A DNA stretch of 64,000 nt, from assembly GCA_030248225.1 (NCBI GenBank), contig JASANE010020195.1, positions 62,001 to 126,000 of the forward strand, in the 5' to 3' direction. Each line of letters begins with the position of its first letter. Within the stretch, counting starts at the first letter, position 1. Source of the stretch: Trileptium ribeirensis (Eukaryota > Nematoda > Enoplea > Enoplida > Thoracostomopsidae). The notes under the pieces are model-generated. The model was not told the DNA's origin. It saw only the letters and a program-made list of their open reading frames with translations, and made no database searches. Of this stretch, positions 33,642 through 45,484 are shown in pieces. The position numbers were made by a program, and so were the translations under genes.

Positions 33642-36600
33642 ACCTTTGCTATTATACGCTAAACATAGTGTCAACCAATATGGTAAAACGGTTAAAACAG
33701 AAATTACACGATTCTAGCGAATCATCTGGGTATTGCTATAAAAGTATGGCAGCACTTGCTTCGAAGTTTATGGAGTCGTTTGCGGTCATGGCTTCTGCTG
33801 TGAAATGACTTGTTCTCTGGACCAGCTGCTAAATGTGCGTTAAAACAACGTGTTGTAGACAATTTCAATACTAAAGCCGAAATGTTTCGCATCTAACATT
33901 CTAACAGCATGTTGTTCGGACGGAAGCTCTTCGCCTGTCTGCATGCAAAGTTAATTTCAATCGAAACCATTATCATGCAATTTTAGGGTCTGCACCCCGC
34001 ATTGCAACGTTTGACATTGTTAACCGTATGAATAGGATCGACAAGTCTTGTAGCAGCCAGCATTATTCGTTTGACCCAGTTCAAAATTCCCATATTACCT
34101 CAAACTTTAATATGCTCATTTGTGTGCGATGTCGAGTTTAGGCGAGAAAATCCTACAAAATTTTACAAAATTCATAATAGGCGTGATGTTGAACTGAAAA
34201 CGGCATGTTTTAATATTATTTGACTGCATCTGATTTGTTAGAGACCGAAGTTCAGGACTTAGACAAGGCTTACAGCTGATGCTATGGACCCTTCAGTGCT
34301 CGGACAGTGTGTAAGCTGCTACATCTCGGTGTACAAAAAAGGCTGTTACTATGTTTATTTGATGGCTCTTGAACTCCCTACATTATATACCTTTCAATTT
34401 GAGTTTGCGCGGATGATTATCTCCGTATGTATTCGTAGGTGCATACGTCGAATTTGCCCCAAAATAATTACGAAAATCACAATGTGGTGGCATTAATATC
34501 AGCAAAATCATACTTAAATGATATAGGATATAGACAGGCCAATAGATGTATGGCCAGACAAGCCGCAATCAAAGGTAATATGGGTACATATTACAAAACG
34601 ACAACAATTTTATTCTATAACGTCAAACATTAGCGATATAAGAAACAAAAAGTTGCTTAACGTTGCGCTTGGGTTACTCTTCTGATGCTTTCGATGATAT
34701 TCGATGCTCATGTTTAATCAAAATCAGGTTTGTAGCCGATTGAATCAGGCCTGGATCATAATCAAAAATAGGTATATTGCGGGTTGTAACACACAATAAT
34801 AGTCATTTGACACATAGCTATTATCGCCTTCGTGACCCAAAGCTATTATCCCGTCAAAATATTGGGCTGTGAAACTGTGCATTGCAAAGATATCCCTATT
34901 TTGTTTCTGCTAAGACAATGACACTTATTGGTTAGAAGACAGAGTTTGGTTCTGCCGGTTAAAACAAATCCCTAGATAATGCTAATTATATGATACTGTG
35001 GGAACCGCCCAGCTACTGTCCAGACATTACAGTAAGGCCCGTAGCCAATATAGCAGCTAAGTCATCCTAATTTTAAGGGGACCCGAACTTGGTTGTAAAG
35101 GAATAACTGACGCATGGTGATACATTAACCAAGCTTGGTTATATATGAATAGAATTAATGGATGTAATAGCACCATTATGCTGTTTTCGGGGGGGGGGGG
35201 AAGGAGGCGCCCAACGGAACCAGCGGTCGAGGCGGGGACCCTTTCCGAATGCACGTAGCTAGTGGTTTGACGGTAGTAAAATTTTATCAAGACAACGGCA
35301 TATCAGCATTTGGGATGTCTGATGGGAAATGTACTGGGCTATTTTTAGCCGGATTTCATACTGTGATTACGAAGAGTGTCACACTTTGTTGACGACGCAT
35401 TGATAAGACCTTAATGTGTAGATAATACAACAGAACAATAAAGGAACCCTAAATCTTACCGTTAATTTCAATTCCGGTTATATTCGCTTTGTTACGGCCG
35501 CTGAGACAGTTTCCCATTGCGAAAAGAAACTTTGACTAATTGCTCCGTACTGTTTTTCGTATTTGTTCAGTGAAAACAATAATTATATCAATAATTTCGG
35601 GAGAGTTTTCTTTACCTTATGCGAGAGCTTTAAGAAAGACGCGCAGTACGATAAATAAAATTTAGTTGAAATTCTTTTGAATAAAACCATCAATGTTTCA
35701 CTGTCGCAATCGTTACAATGTAGTCTTTTTCGCAGATTGATTGATCCATTGCTGGGATCCACAAAGAATTCGTCAAATGTTATAGATCAGTCAGTAATTA
35801 ATAATATGATTATTACGACTTTACGTTTTAAAATAATAGCTAAATATTTTTTTTCACAGACTTAGCGCATTTAGCTTCGTTGTAGTTGAATGTTTGCGAT
35901 AATGAATTAGAGGGAAAACTTGACGTATGGTGAAAATTACTTCAGGGTTCCAATTGAAGTAGTGGTGATAATTTTCGCGTGTTATCTCTATGGTACAGAT
36001 CTGATTTTAGTTGTTTATACAGTTATTATATTTTCGTGTTAAATTATATAGTTAAAACACCTAATACCTTCGATTCAGGTTGATTTTCACATTGTTCAAG
36101 TTATAATTTGCTAATTACCATAAAGATGAATTTCATGTACGTGTTGTTAATTTATATAGCTGATGTATTAGATTTAATATTGGTTTGGTAGTAATAATTC
36201 AGTTGCTGAGGTTCAAATCAGTTTTGTACACGATTTATAAAGAACGCAAAATCAGATATGAGTTTACCATATAGAGAAATATAACATTTTCGTTGGTCTC
36301 AGTTGCGGGCGAATTCCAGATTCAGCAAGTTAGAAGCAACTGCTCCAGGTTTACATATACCAACCAAAAACAGTTTTTTATGCGTCTACTAACCACCAAA
36401 TCATGATGCAGTCTCTTTACAGCGTCTTTCAAAATATTTTTAGATTCACTGTGATATCCCATGGTTCGTAATTTGGATAGGTAATTTTAATTATGTATGC
36501 GCTAAGTAACTGGGAATCCGTTAAATATCCGCCAGCTAGGGCCATGTTAGTTTCATGAATTCGTTATAAATATCGGGTTAAATACAGTTTGTCATGTGTA

Positions 36601-37638
36601 GTACGCGCTATTCCAATACCTTTGATCATATAATGTGCTTAACGCGGTTCTTAATGTGCTTAACGTGCGTGCCGCCGAAGCACGTTCTGATTTAGATAAT
36701 TTATCGTTAAATTTGCTATTTCAGGTAGTGTTTACGAACAGAACTTGACTCGTAAAAGGCTTTTAATTTCGCCATGTTCCAGTGTTTGAGCCTTTTATTT
36801 CTCCACTGGCTTGGAAAAACTTCTGAGTCGGGTTATTTCAATTCAATGCCAAGTTCAAACTTCATGTTACACATCAGGGATGTCAACATTTTGTTCCGCA
36901 AAAACAGATTTTAACGAGAGAAAAATCTGTCAAATATCCTCTTTATTTTAAATGTATGCAGAAGAAAATGCGCGATAAAATATATATAATTCCGTTAAGC
37001 AATCTGGAAATTTGAACGAATATACGCAAATTTCCAGACTATATCCTACTGCGATTTCAAAATGCAAACAAAAATGAGAACGAAACATGACTGAAAATGG
37101 GGTTTTTAAGACCTTATTTTGATATGAAAATAACCGACTTTCAAAAAAACCAGTGTTGCTGCGGTAAAGTGCCTTGATCATTCATTATTCTCTCACGATT
37201 TAACTTGTTCTAGTATAGCTCACACTTTTTCTTCAGGCAACTATTGACGTAAAAGCTACAGATTAACCCCTTATCTGGATTGAATTTTCACCCGAATTAA
37301 CAAATTGTACACTAGTATGTGACATATGAGTAAGGTGACCTTTTAAACTAAGTCCTTCACCACATGGACTACCCGCACACTTTTTAAAAATTTCAAAAAC
37401 TCGCTGTTTCCGATGGCAAACTCTTTCGAGCAGTCATTTGTCACTGCAAGTTTGGCAAAGCGATGGCTTTCGGTATACGTAGTGCTAGTATAGAAAACAA
37501 GATATTCGCCTAATCCCTGACATGTCACTGATTCCAACTGTTATAAAATCATGGAATATGTTGTAAAAGACCATATTATTATTTTTTCTTGCTCAGAATG
37601 ACCTTATTACCATCAATCTGTTTGTTTTTGTTTGTTTC
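33642..37638. other. No gene recognised
   Basis: AT-rich sequence. A run of 12 G followed by a GC-rich stretch lies at 35186-35245. Short frames are unsupported. Confidence 0.5.
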
Positions 37639-38520
37639 AAACGAGTCAGCCTGTATCCAGCTACTCTAGTGCATGAAAAAATGGTGCACTATAGATTATT
37701 GGGGAACTATATAGATGTCGCTTACCTTTATTTTGCAAAAGTTTTCGATACGGTTCCCCCTTAAAAATTTGTTAAAGGTATATAAATATGACAAGAGCTT
37801 ATTTACTACCGGATCGACCCTATCCAGCCGATCGCAAATTTAAAGTAAAGTTAAATTATAGCTTTTCTAGAAAACGGTTGGTAACGTCTAGTTTTCCTCA
37901 GGGCACCGTTCTTGGCCTTAGTTTGTTGGTTTTGTATATTAGTAACCTTGATTTAAAGTCAAATAACGTGCAGTGTAAATTAGACTCATGGCGTGAGTTA
38001 ATGTTAATCTGAAACGAGGAGATTCTCACATAACCGCGTATGGTATGAACTTAGGCAATCAATTACGTTGTTTCATTAGTGAGGTTGGTAATTTGGCTTA
38101 TCACATCCTAAATGTACAGTTCCCAATATTGAATTTAGAAAGACACAGTTATATTATCAAATACTGAACCACGATCTCTCAGCACTCATTTAAAAGACTT
38201 AGGGGTCTCAGCGTCTAATGTGCTCTAACGAGGCATTCACTGCACCGATATATGCGAAAAAGATATCAACATGCTATTTCGTTGTTTTATAACGTTTAAT
38301 TATCATTGTTTTGACTGGTTGTATGTCTCACATCATCCCAGTCCTAGAATATCTATTACCTGTGTGGCATCCATCTACTGTAGCAAACATTGATAAACTG
38401 GAAAATGTTCCAATATATTTCATTTAACTTATTTTCTCCGCATCGGGTTTACATCGCACGCCGAGTATTTAGACAGACTTAATTATCTTAATATAAAATC
38501 TCTAGAGTAGAGACGTTGCG
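37639..38520 (+). pseudogene. LINE reverse transcriptase remnant (CR1/Jockey-like)
   Basis: Successive conserved blocks of a non-LTR reverse transcriptase can be followed on the plus strand through several frames. 37699-37761 holds YIDVAYLYFAKVFDTVPP, the block that includes the first catalytic Asp. 37788-38012 holds SSFPQGTVLGLSLLVLYIS, the PQG block. 38187-38213 holds HLKDLGVSA. 38326-38379 holds SHIIPVLEYLLPVWHPST, the thumb-region LEY/VW block. About 38463-38516 holds YLDRLNYLNIKSLE, then a stop, then RR. The FADD catalytic pair is not readable. Order and spacing are right, so this is one decayed copy and not chance. It is in the opposite orientation to the LINE at 1-2.27 kb and too worn to assign to the same family. 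Confidence 0.8.
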
Positions 38521-39189
38521 CACGCTGATTTAAAAGTGGTTTTCAAGGCAATTAAAATTTTTCTATTGGTGGTCATCATCTTTTTGAACAGTCTTGAGTC
38601 AGGTTCACATGAGGTCATCATCTCAAATTAAAGAAACCGTGTAACAATTCACAACTAATACTCATAAAATACCTAAATTTGCCGCGCCAGTGGTCAAGGC
38701 CTATCTTCTGTTCCAACCAAACTAAATACTATTAACCCAGGACATTAGTATAGAAGTATATCTTACAGATTACTAGAACAACGATTGTTATGTCTATCAA
38801 AAATATCTTCCATTATCCGTAACAGCGTAAAATAAAAGACGATTTACAGCCGTAACTAGTGTTTCGTGACATACTACTTCTGCTTCAGGCCGCATGAAAT
38901 CGGTTCTGGCATTACAGTTTTATATATGTAATAAATAATCTTGCGTATTCGTTGGCCCACGGCTGAGCTTTCGTTTTCCGATATTAATCGTATAAGAAGT
39001 TATGTGATTTATTTGGCATGTTGCGTTTTTCAATCCTTGCTGCCGATCGTTTATTTTCCATTTTGCACATTATGCAGTATATCTTATAATCTAGGTATAA
39101 ATCCTGATAACGCGTCGCCTTATCTACACCACACCTTCCCAAACGCTGTTCGTCTAAGCTAACTATTGATTCGATGGAAACATTTCTTA
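38521..39189. other. No gene recognised
   Basis: AT-rich; its left part is probably the 3' region of the LINE remnant. No poly-A or tandem 3' end was identified. Confidence 0.45.
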
Positions 39190-39450
39190 TTTAAAAATTA
39201 TTTCGAGGGATTTTCTTCAAAAATTTAGGGGCTGACTTACTGATCCTGGAAACAGACTTTCTTATCAGTAAATGCTTTATTCTTCAAAAATTATTTGAAA
39301 GAGCTTTCTTCAAAAATTTAGGCATCTGAAACAATATTTGTGTGTAAATAAACTTTCTAATCAGAGGAAATGTTTTTTAAGTTCAAAATATATCTGGAAG
39401 GGTTTTTTTTTCAAAAATTTTTGGCGGTAAAGTGGTGTTTTTGGAAACAG
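39190..39450. repeat. Degenerate ~95-bp tandem repeat, three units
   Basis: TTCTTCAAAAATTTAGG or a variant recurs, with the aligned C at 39218, 39311 and 39412. Linked motifs AAATTATTT before it and GGAAACAGACTT or CTTTCTNATCAG after it support three diverged units. Confidence 0.55.
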
Positions 39451-40072
39451 ACTTGCGACTTAGTATGCTTTGTTGCCAAATGTGCGATTGGCTGTGATCA
39501 TTGCACGAAATATCGTTCAACCAGGTGGTTGACAATGAGTAGCTATTTCTTTATAAAAAGCGCATGTATTAAAAGGTTATTTCATTACGGAAAGCTCATT
39601 TATAAACTTTCTATAAGTCAGCTCTTCATTATTTTTTCTGCTTTCATTTGTAGCTAAATACTACCTGTAACGACGCTTGTTTCCAAGCTAACGACGAACC
39701 AATTTCGAACGGCTATCTAATCATGCGAACCAGCCGTCCGTCAATTACATGCATACTCTTATAATCACAGAAAGCTGTGTTGTAAAACACAATAAAAGAT
39801 TCTTCGAAAACTTCAACATACTCCTCTTTACTATATTACGAAGCCTTGAGGACAGGCTAGTGCTAAGAATGCATTGTAAAAAAGTGGGTCCCTGGGTCAA
39901 ACTCATGTACAGATTTTACCTCATTCGATGACGTGGTCCTTTATTGGTCTGTACCCAACGCGCAACTCAACTCCGACTTTGCTATCTTGAGTATGACTAT
40001 TTAATGTAGATATATTTGTATTGTGTTTATATATGCCATAATATTAGGTTCTTTGTGGGTGCATAGACTATA
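39451..40072. other. No gene recognised
   Basis: AT-rich sequence flanking the hAT insertion. Confidence 0.5.
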
Positions 40073-40549
40073 CCCGAAGTCAGAGCCGCCGTTAGTACCC
40101 CCCTACCCCCCTGGGGGGGCCTCGCGCGGTACAGGGGCCTCATCTCATGGCCTCTGGGTATCGTTGAAAAGGTGAAATATTTGGGAGCCGCAGCACAACC
40201 TCAAGCACCTTTCGTAAAGTAAATGTACACGATATACAAATTTAACCTCAGAGGTTAGAAGCCTAATCGTGAGTATGAGTTTAACCGTTCCGTGGTTCAA
40301 AGTTAGAGTTTTTACTGGCCGCCTGTTTTACGGACATACACGAAAATTTATTTAGGTCAGCGTCTATGCAGCTAATGTATAGCATTTGGTGTGAAATAAA
40401 CTAGTAGAGGCCTTGAGGCCCCTGGTTATATTCCGGTGTTATCTACGTGATAAGTCTTGACGGTTAAAATAAATATTAGTATTAGTAATTTTGTTATAAT
40501 TTAGGCATAATAATATTAAATTTTGATATATGAAATATGTGTTCGTGAA

Positions 40550-40648
40550 ATGAGTCAACGGGTATTCGAAAGTGGTGCTTCAAAGCGCAAACGTACAAAG
40601 GAGCAGGCTATAAGGATGCCGTTAAAATATTGCAAAGACTGTTTATAA
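40550..40648 (+). pseudogene. hAT transposase N-terminal remnant
   Basis: A 32-codon frame begins MSQRVFESGASKRKRTKEQA and stops at TAA, 40646-40648. A short lead ending in SGA-x-KRK followed by Lys/Glu-rich text is the usual start of one group of hAT transposases (the ZMYM-like kind). Its position inside an element with hAT ends supports the reading. The rest of the enzyme (dimerisation and RNase H-like DDE domains) is missing: the 21-bp array begins about 140 bases downstream. It therefore marks an internally deleted copy. Confidence 0.6.
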
Positions 40649-40787
40649 AATTATGACTATGCATACTATCTTAATTTAAAGAACAGCTCTCAAATTTAAG
40701 GGTACACGGTCTTTGCAAATTTTTAAGAGTATAATGTCTTAAGGTAAGTGTATTGGAAAACGATTACATTAGTTAAGAAGTGTGATA

Positions 40788-41655
40788 GGGGCCTCGCAGC
40801 CTGCTGGGGGGGGCCTCGCAGCCTGCTGGGGGGGCCTCGCAGCCTGAGGGCCTCGCAGCCTGCTGGGGGGCCTCGCAGCCTGCTGGGGGGCCTCGCAGCC
40901 TGCTGGGGGGGCCTCGCAGCCTGCAGGTGGGGACTCGAAGCATGCTGGGGGGGCCTCGCAGCCTGCTGGGGGTGGTGTGGGGGGGGGGCCTCGCAGCCTG
41001 CTGGGGGGGCCACGCAGCCTGCTGGGGGGCCTCGCAGCCTGCTGGGGGGCCTCGCAGCCTGCTGGGGGGGCCTCGCAGCCTGCTGGGGGGCTCGCAGCCT
41101 GCTGGGGGGGCCTCGCAGGCTGCTGGGGGGGGCCTCGCAGCCTGCTGGGGCGGGGGCCTCGCAGCCTGCTGGGGGGGCCTCGCAGCCTGCTGGGGGGGCC
41201 CTCGGCAGCCTGCTGGGGGGACTTGGGGGGCCTCGCAGCCTGCTGGGGGGGCCTCGCAGCCTGGTGGGGGGGCCTCGCAGCCTGTTGGGGGGGGCCTCGC
41301 AGCCTGCTGGGGGGGCCTCGCAGCCTGCTGGGGGGGGCCTCGCAGCCTGCGGGGGGGGGGCCTCGCAGCCTGCTGGGGGGGCCGCGCAGCCAGCGGGGGG
41401 GGCCTCGCAGCCTGCTGGCCCAGAGCCTGGGGGGGGGGGGGCCTCGCAGCCTGCTGGGGGGGCCTCGCAGCCTGCTGGGGGGGCCTCGCAGCCTGCTGGG
41501 GGGGCCTCGCAGCCTGCTGGGGGGGCCTCGCAGCCTGCTGGGGGGGCCTCGCAGCCTGCTGGGGGGGCCTCGCAGCCTGCTGGGGGGGCCTCGCAGCCTG
41601 CTGGGGGGGCCTCGCAGCCTGCTGGGGGGGCCTCGCAGCCTGCTGGGGGGGCCTC
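40788..41655. repeat. 21-bp G-rich minisatellite, about 40 copies
   Basis: The unit is GCCTCGCAGCCTGCTGGGGG plus one or two more G (usually 21 bp). The last ten or more units (41442-41650) are essentially identical; the left units vary in G-run length and carry substitutions. The core CTGGGGGGGCCTCGC also occurs once in the left end of the same element (40111-40125), so the array probably grew from subterminal sequence. Because 21 is divisible by three, long frames of 229-329 codons are open on both strands. Their monotonous Pro/Ala/Gly/Cys content shows they are not genes. Confidence 0.95.
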
Positions 41656-41685
41656 GGACATCCTAGCGGCGGCCCTGCCCGAAGT

Positions 41686-42999
41686 TCTTTGGTAGCATTG
41701 ACTACCTCCCAAGGTTCTCAGAGCCGGTTCGACTACCCCGATTGTTGCATTGTTCTGTAGATTATTAATGTTACAGGCTCCTGGTAGTACAGATAGATGC
41801 TATTTTGAATTTTATTAGCATGAACATATAACAAATCAATACAGATATATAATTTGTAACAAACAACTACTTACACAGCCAGTCGAAGCTGATGCTGTTT
41901 CGCATTTAATTAAAACTCTCGAGGTTTCAAGGTGTCTTTCTGATTTGTGAGAGACGCGTGTGACAAAGACACACAAACACACGTACACCGCGAATAAATT
42001 CCTTGCCTTTGCTAAACTGATAAATTATTCACGAAATCTAACGTGAGAACCAATCTGAATCTTGTCAGTTTATAAGAAAGACGACGAGGAATGACACACA
42101 TATAGCTTTTATTTTACGGAAGCTCGAGAAATATCGGAGAATTCTGACGTTTGTACACACGTCGGAACGAGACTGTAGCGACCGAGGCCAATTAATCAAG
42201 CAATAATAGCGATGCGGTACAAAATATTGCTTTGCAAGTTGACAAAGCATTTCCATTACCGATATGGCTGGCTAATTAAAATTTTTATTTGCAGAAGTTT
42301 GAATAACAAAATTTAATGTTGGTTTTCTGAGGAGACTATGACACTCTTTGACGGCATCATTTAAAGCGGTCAGGATATTATCTCAGTAGGGTTGGGCTTG
42401 ACTGTTTTTCCTTTGACAGTTTGCGACGATACCGAAAAACTTATTTTTAACTGCTTTTCCGTTTTTGAGAAGGCCTAATTCTGAATTCATTGAAAGGTCC
42501 AGCACGCTCAAGTCGTGTCCTAATGCTGGCTATGGCTATCATACAGCTGGTACTGTATTACCGCTGTAATTATACAAATGACTCCTGGAAGTAGGGTGGT
42601 AACTGAAGTAATATTGCATTATGTACCAATGGATTATTTTGTTATGGAAAAAGTGTAATTGTATATTTGTAGAAAGCCATAGTGACTGCATGATGAAACA
42701 TTTTAACCAATATTTTTGCCAGAATTTATATTTGTCACGACTTTTTGAATCTGCTCGGATGATTATTGTAGGAAAATCCTACCTATTCGATGTCAAGGTC
42801 ACTGTCCAGTGACTCAACTAGGAGCTATTTTCCCTTATATTTAAGACTCTTCGAAATGCAAACAAATCATGACACGCGTAATATCGTAGGATACGCGTTG
42901 AAGTAAATTAGTAATTGGCTAAACTATCGCAACATAAGTGATGGCTGTGGAAGAGCAGCAGGCATTGAAGGGTTGTTAAAACTAAGTTTGCAGAACCGA
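41686..42999. other. No gene recognised
   Basis: AT-rich sequence; short frames only. Confidence 0.5.
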
Positions 43000-43003
43000 C
43001 CCT

Positions 43004-43085
43004 GTTATTCAACTCTCCTGCTAGGTGCAACCGTTTACCTGCCAGGTGCAACCGTTATTCAACTCTCGTGCCAGGTGCAAATTTT
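43004..43085. repeat. Short 50-bp tandem duplication
   Basis: GTTATTCAACTCTC occurs at 43004 and 43054, and a YGCYAGGTGCAA motif occurs three times within the interval. Confidence 0.7.
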
Positions 43086-43973
43086 ACATTGATTTGCGTT
43101 CATTCAGTATACCGAATAAGGCATAATAAACTAAATAAATTCCGCATGTGTAAAATTTATCTCGCTGCTAACTCTAAATCATCGCCTACATTTATTTCTT
43201 CGTGCGACGTTGTTTTAAGACGTGGCACTAGCTGCATAAAACGGGCTGAAAGCCGAAAAGACTTAAAAAAGCTTCCTTATTCAAAGAAGTCAATGCTGCA
43301 CGTTTATCGATGATTAAGCACCGTTATTTAGAAATCATGAAAAGTCGGTTTTGGAGAACAGCAACCTTTGGTAAAACGTTTATACAAAGATATGTCCACA
43401 TATATATTCACATATAAACAAACATATATGTACCTACATAAATCGTCATTTATGATAAGACATATAAATTGATGCTTGTATGCAAACATACATTGTGGGA
43501 CATAAAAGCGGTTTCGAGATAAGACCGGAAAACATTCTAGATTTCTATGAGTAATAGCGAGCAGCAAATATCTCTGGTATTTAAGTTACGGCAGAGTGAC
43601 CAGTTCGCCCGTGCACATAAAAATTCCTATCTTGCCAGATTTAGGGTTGTAGGGTCGCTAATGTCCCATAATGTAGATTAGCATATAAGCACTTTTGGTA
43701 TTTGGAAAAATTTGTGCTATGCTAAACAACGTTAAGAAACATTTTTGTTACCAAAATCGTGCTTTACTCCTAAGAAAGCGTTTTGACAACTATAATGTAA
43801 TTGAAATGTCACAAATATTGTTCACTTCCGCACATCCTCGCTATTTCATATCAGTCTGCAGTCCGTTGCCCAAGCTTTATAGGATCTGTTATTACTGTTT
43901 GCACATTCCAATATAAGCAAAACCTCGCTGTTCGCCTCGTCTTCGCCAGTCTCACACCTCATACAGTTCATGT
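43086..43973. other. No gene recognised
   Basis: AT-rich sequence 3' of the DUF7869-type gene. No terminal inverted repeat partner for that gene was found here. Confidence 0.45.
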
Positions 43974-45404
43974 TCAAGCGCTCTCCTCTTCCTCCTCTTC
44001 CGCCGCTGCTTCTTCAACGTCAGTTTCAGGGATGCAGTCCGCGACATCATTGCTGGCCATCAAATGATCATAGAAGGCATGATACTCCCGAGGGATGACG
44101 GGATTGTCGCCAGCCATAAGCTTTTTCAGGTCATTCAACTTGTTCGATGCAATAGCGAGTCGGCTACCAAAAAGCGATTTGACTGGAGCTTCAGGTGTGT
44201 ATGACCGCATGACACGTGACGGCTGCAGCAGAACTTCAAGAAATGGCTCATCATCGTCGAATGACGTCTTGTACATGAAGGAATCAGGTCGTTGCTTTTC
44301 AAATCGCATCCATACCATGCTGTTCCACTTAACAGCTTCGTTGGCGCTGTTCCGGAAGCGATTCTGCATTGTCGACCCAGCGTACGTCTTCCAATCTAAA
44401 AAATCCGAATGTTTCTTCTCAATAATTTCGTACGGTTTCTTGACGCGTGCCGTGCCAAGAACCGTTTTCCAGCCGTCGTACGCGTAGATAGGGATGCCCC
44501 TCTTGGTTCTCTCGATCGCTGCATGGATAGAGTCAACTTCCATCTGGGTGTGTCCTACTTCCAAAAATTTATGGTCGATGGACTTCACCTTTTCGGACTC
44601 TCTTAAGGCCTTCAAAAACATCGCAGTCATGAATTGGTTCCGGTTTTGGGCGGCACAGTTGTCACTGTAGAATGTGACGTGATCTACTGGGTCAGGCAAC
44701 GAATTAAGGAACCCATAGACGCAGGACGCTATTTCGCATGACCCTCTGCCACCCTCATACTCGGGCCAAACGTTGCAAATGCCGCGCTCATCGGAGTGGA
44801 CCAAAATAGTGAAATTGTAAACGGACAGTTTTCGGCTATAATAAAGCTGGCTGTCCTGCGTCTGTGGCGTGTTGAGGACTTTTTGTAGATCAAAGGACGC
44901 GCAGCAAAATGACGGATCTTCTTTCGACCGTTGCGTATCGGCAGCTTTTGCAGCACGCGCGGCTAGTTTTCGGGTATTGTGTGCGTCCCATTTTTTGGCT
45001 GCATACTGCTACTTTTCGGTGCCTGAGAGACGATGATAGCGTAGACATACGGAACACTGGTCTTTCCGTGGACGATGGAAGCTTAAACGACTGAACTCGC
45101 GATTAAACGTTAGGCGGTAAATTTGGTAGCTAGCTGGCTGTTTTCCTGCAAGCAGCTCGAGGTACGCGGGAGATTTACAGGCCTCAAGATACAGACGATG
45201 CATCTTTGCCTTATCGAGCTCAGCAGGCAAATATTTTCGGCTGGAATTGGCCCTGCGGTAGTGAGAGCTGACACGAGGAAAGGACTCGATGTGTCTTATC
45301 ACAGAGTCCAGGACGTTCCGGGATGTTTTGTTCGAAGCTTCACGTGTTCCCCAGGTAACAGGAGGAGACAGGGTATCCGTCGGATATATCCGTCGGTATA
45401 CAGT
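43974..45404 (-). pseudogene. DUF7869-type transposon-associated gene, one in-frame stop
   Basis: A single minus-strand frame of about 476 codons runs from just after a TAA (45405-45407) to a TAA at 43974-43976. It is interrupted only by TAG at 45009-45011. The N-terminal part holds HIESFPRVSSHYRR, a Tyr/Phe segment and KDQCSVC, a CxxC. After the stop come CASFDLQKVLNTP, YYSRKLSVYNFTI, FYSDNCAAQNRNQF and VGHTQMEVDSIHAAIE, then a tail ending in a Glu-rich stretch. This order (FDLQKVL, RKL-x-VYN, SDN-x-x-x-QN, GHT-x-x-x-D-x-x-H-x-x-IE) is the DUF7869-type domain found in repeated insect and cnidarian genes. The spaced D, D, D/E residues suggest an RNase H-like transposase fold (inference). No convincing start codon is visible, so a 5' exon may be missing. 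TAG readthrough is possible, but a nonsense mutation is simpler. Confidence 0.7.
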
Positions 45405-45484
45405 TTAAACACTGATTGACTAAATTGCGTTAGGCAGTGAATGATACATGAGCAATCCGTTTTGCGCAAATCCGCTAATAAGTT

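Larger units (their letters stand above)
40081..41677 (+). mobile_element. Non-autonomous hAT transposon with internal minisatellite
   Basis: A 1597-bp element has a perfect 8-bp target duplication, CCCGAAGT, at 40073-40080 and 41678-41685. The termini CAGAGCCGCCGTTAG (left) and CAGGGCCGCCGCTAG (right, reverse complement) match at 13 of 15 positions. An 8-bp duplication with CAG-starting termini is diagnostic of hAT. Inside are a transposase N-terminal remnant at 40550 and a 21-bp array that fills the right half up to about 25 bases from the end. Most of the transposase is gone, so movement would need enzyme from elsewhere. The intact duplication suggests a fairly recent insertion. Confidence 0.92.

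Noticed and set aside
40723..41760. Long overlapping frames of 229-329 codons on both strands with Pro/Ala/Gly/Cys repeats
   Set aside because: They follow from a 21-bp repeat unit that is a multiple of three. Several frames on both strands are open at once and none has a non-repetitive domain.
44729..44956. 75-codon minus-strand frame within the DUF7869-type gene
   Set aside because: It lies in a different frame; the gene's own frame reads through this interval with the conserved FDLQKVL and RKLSVYN motifs.
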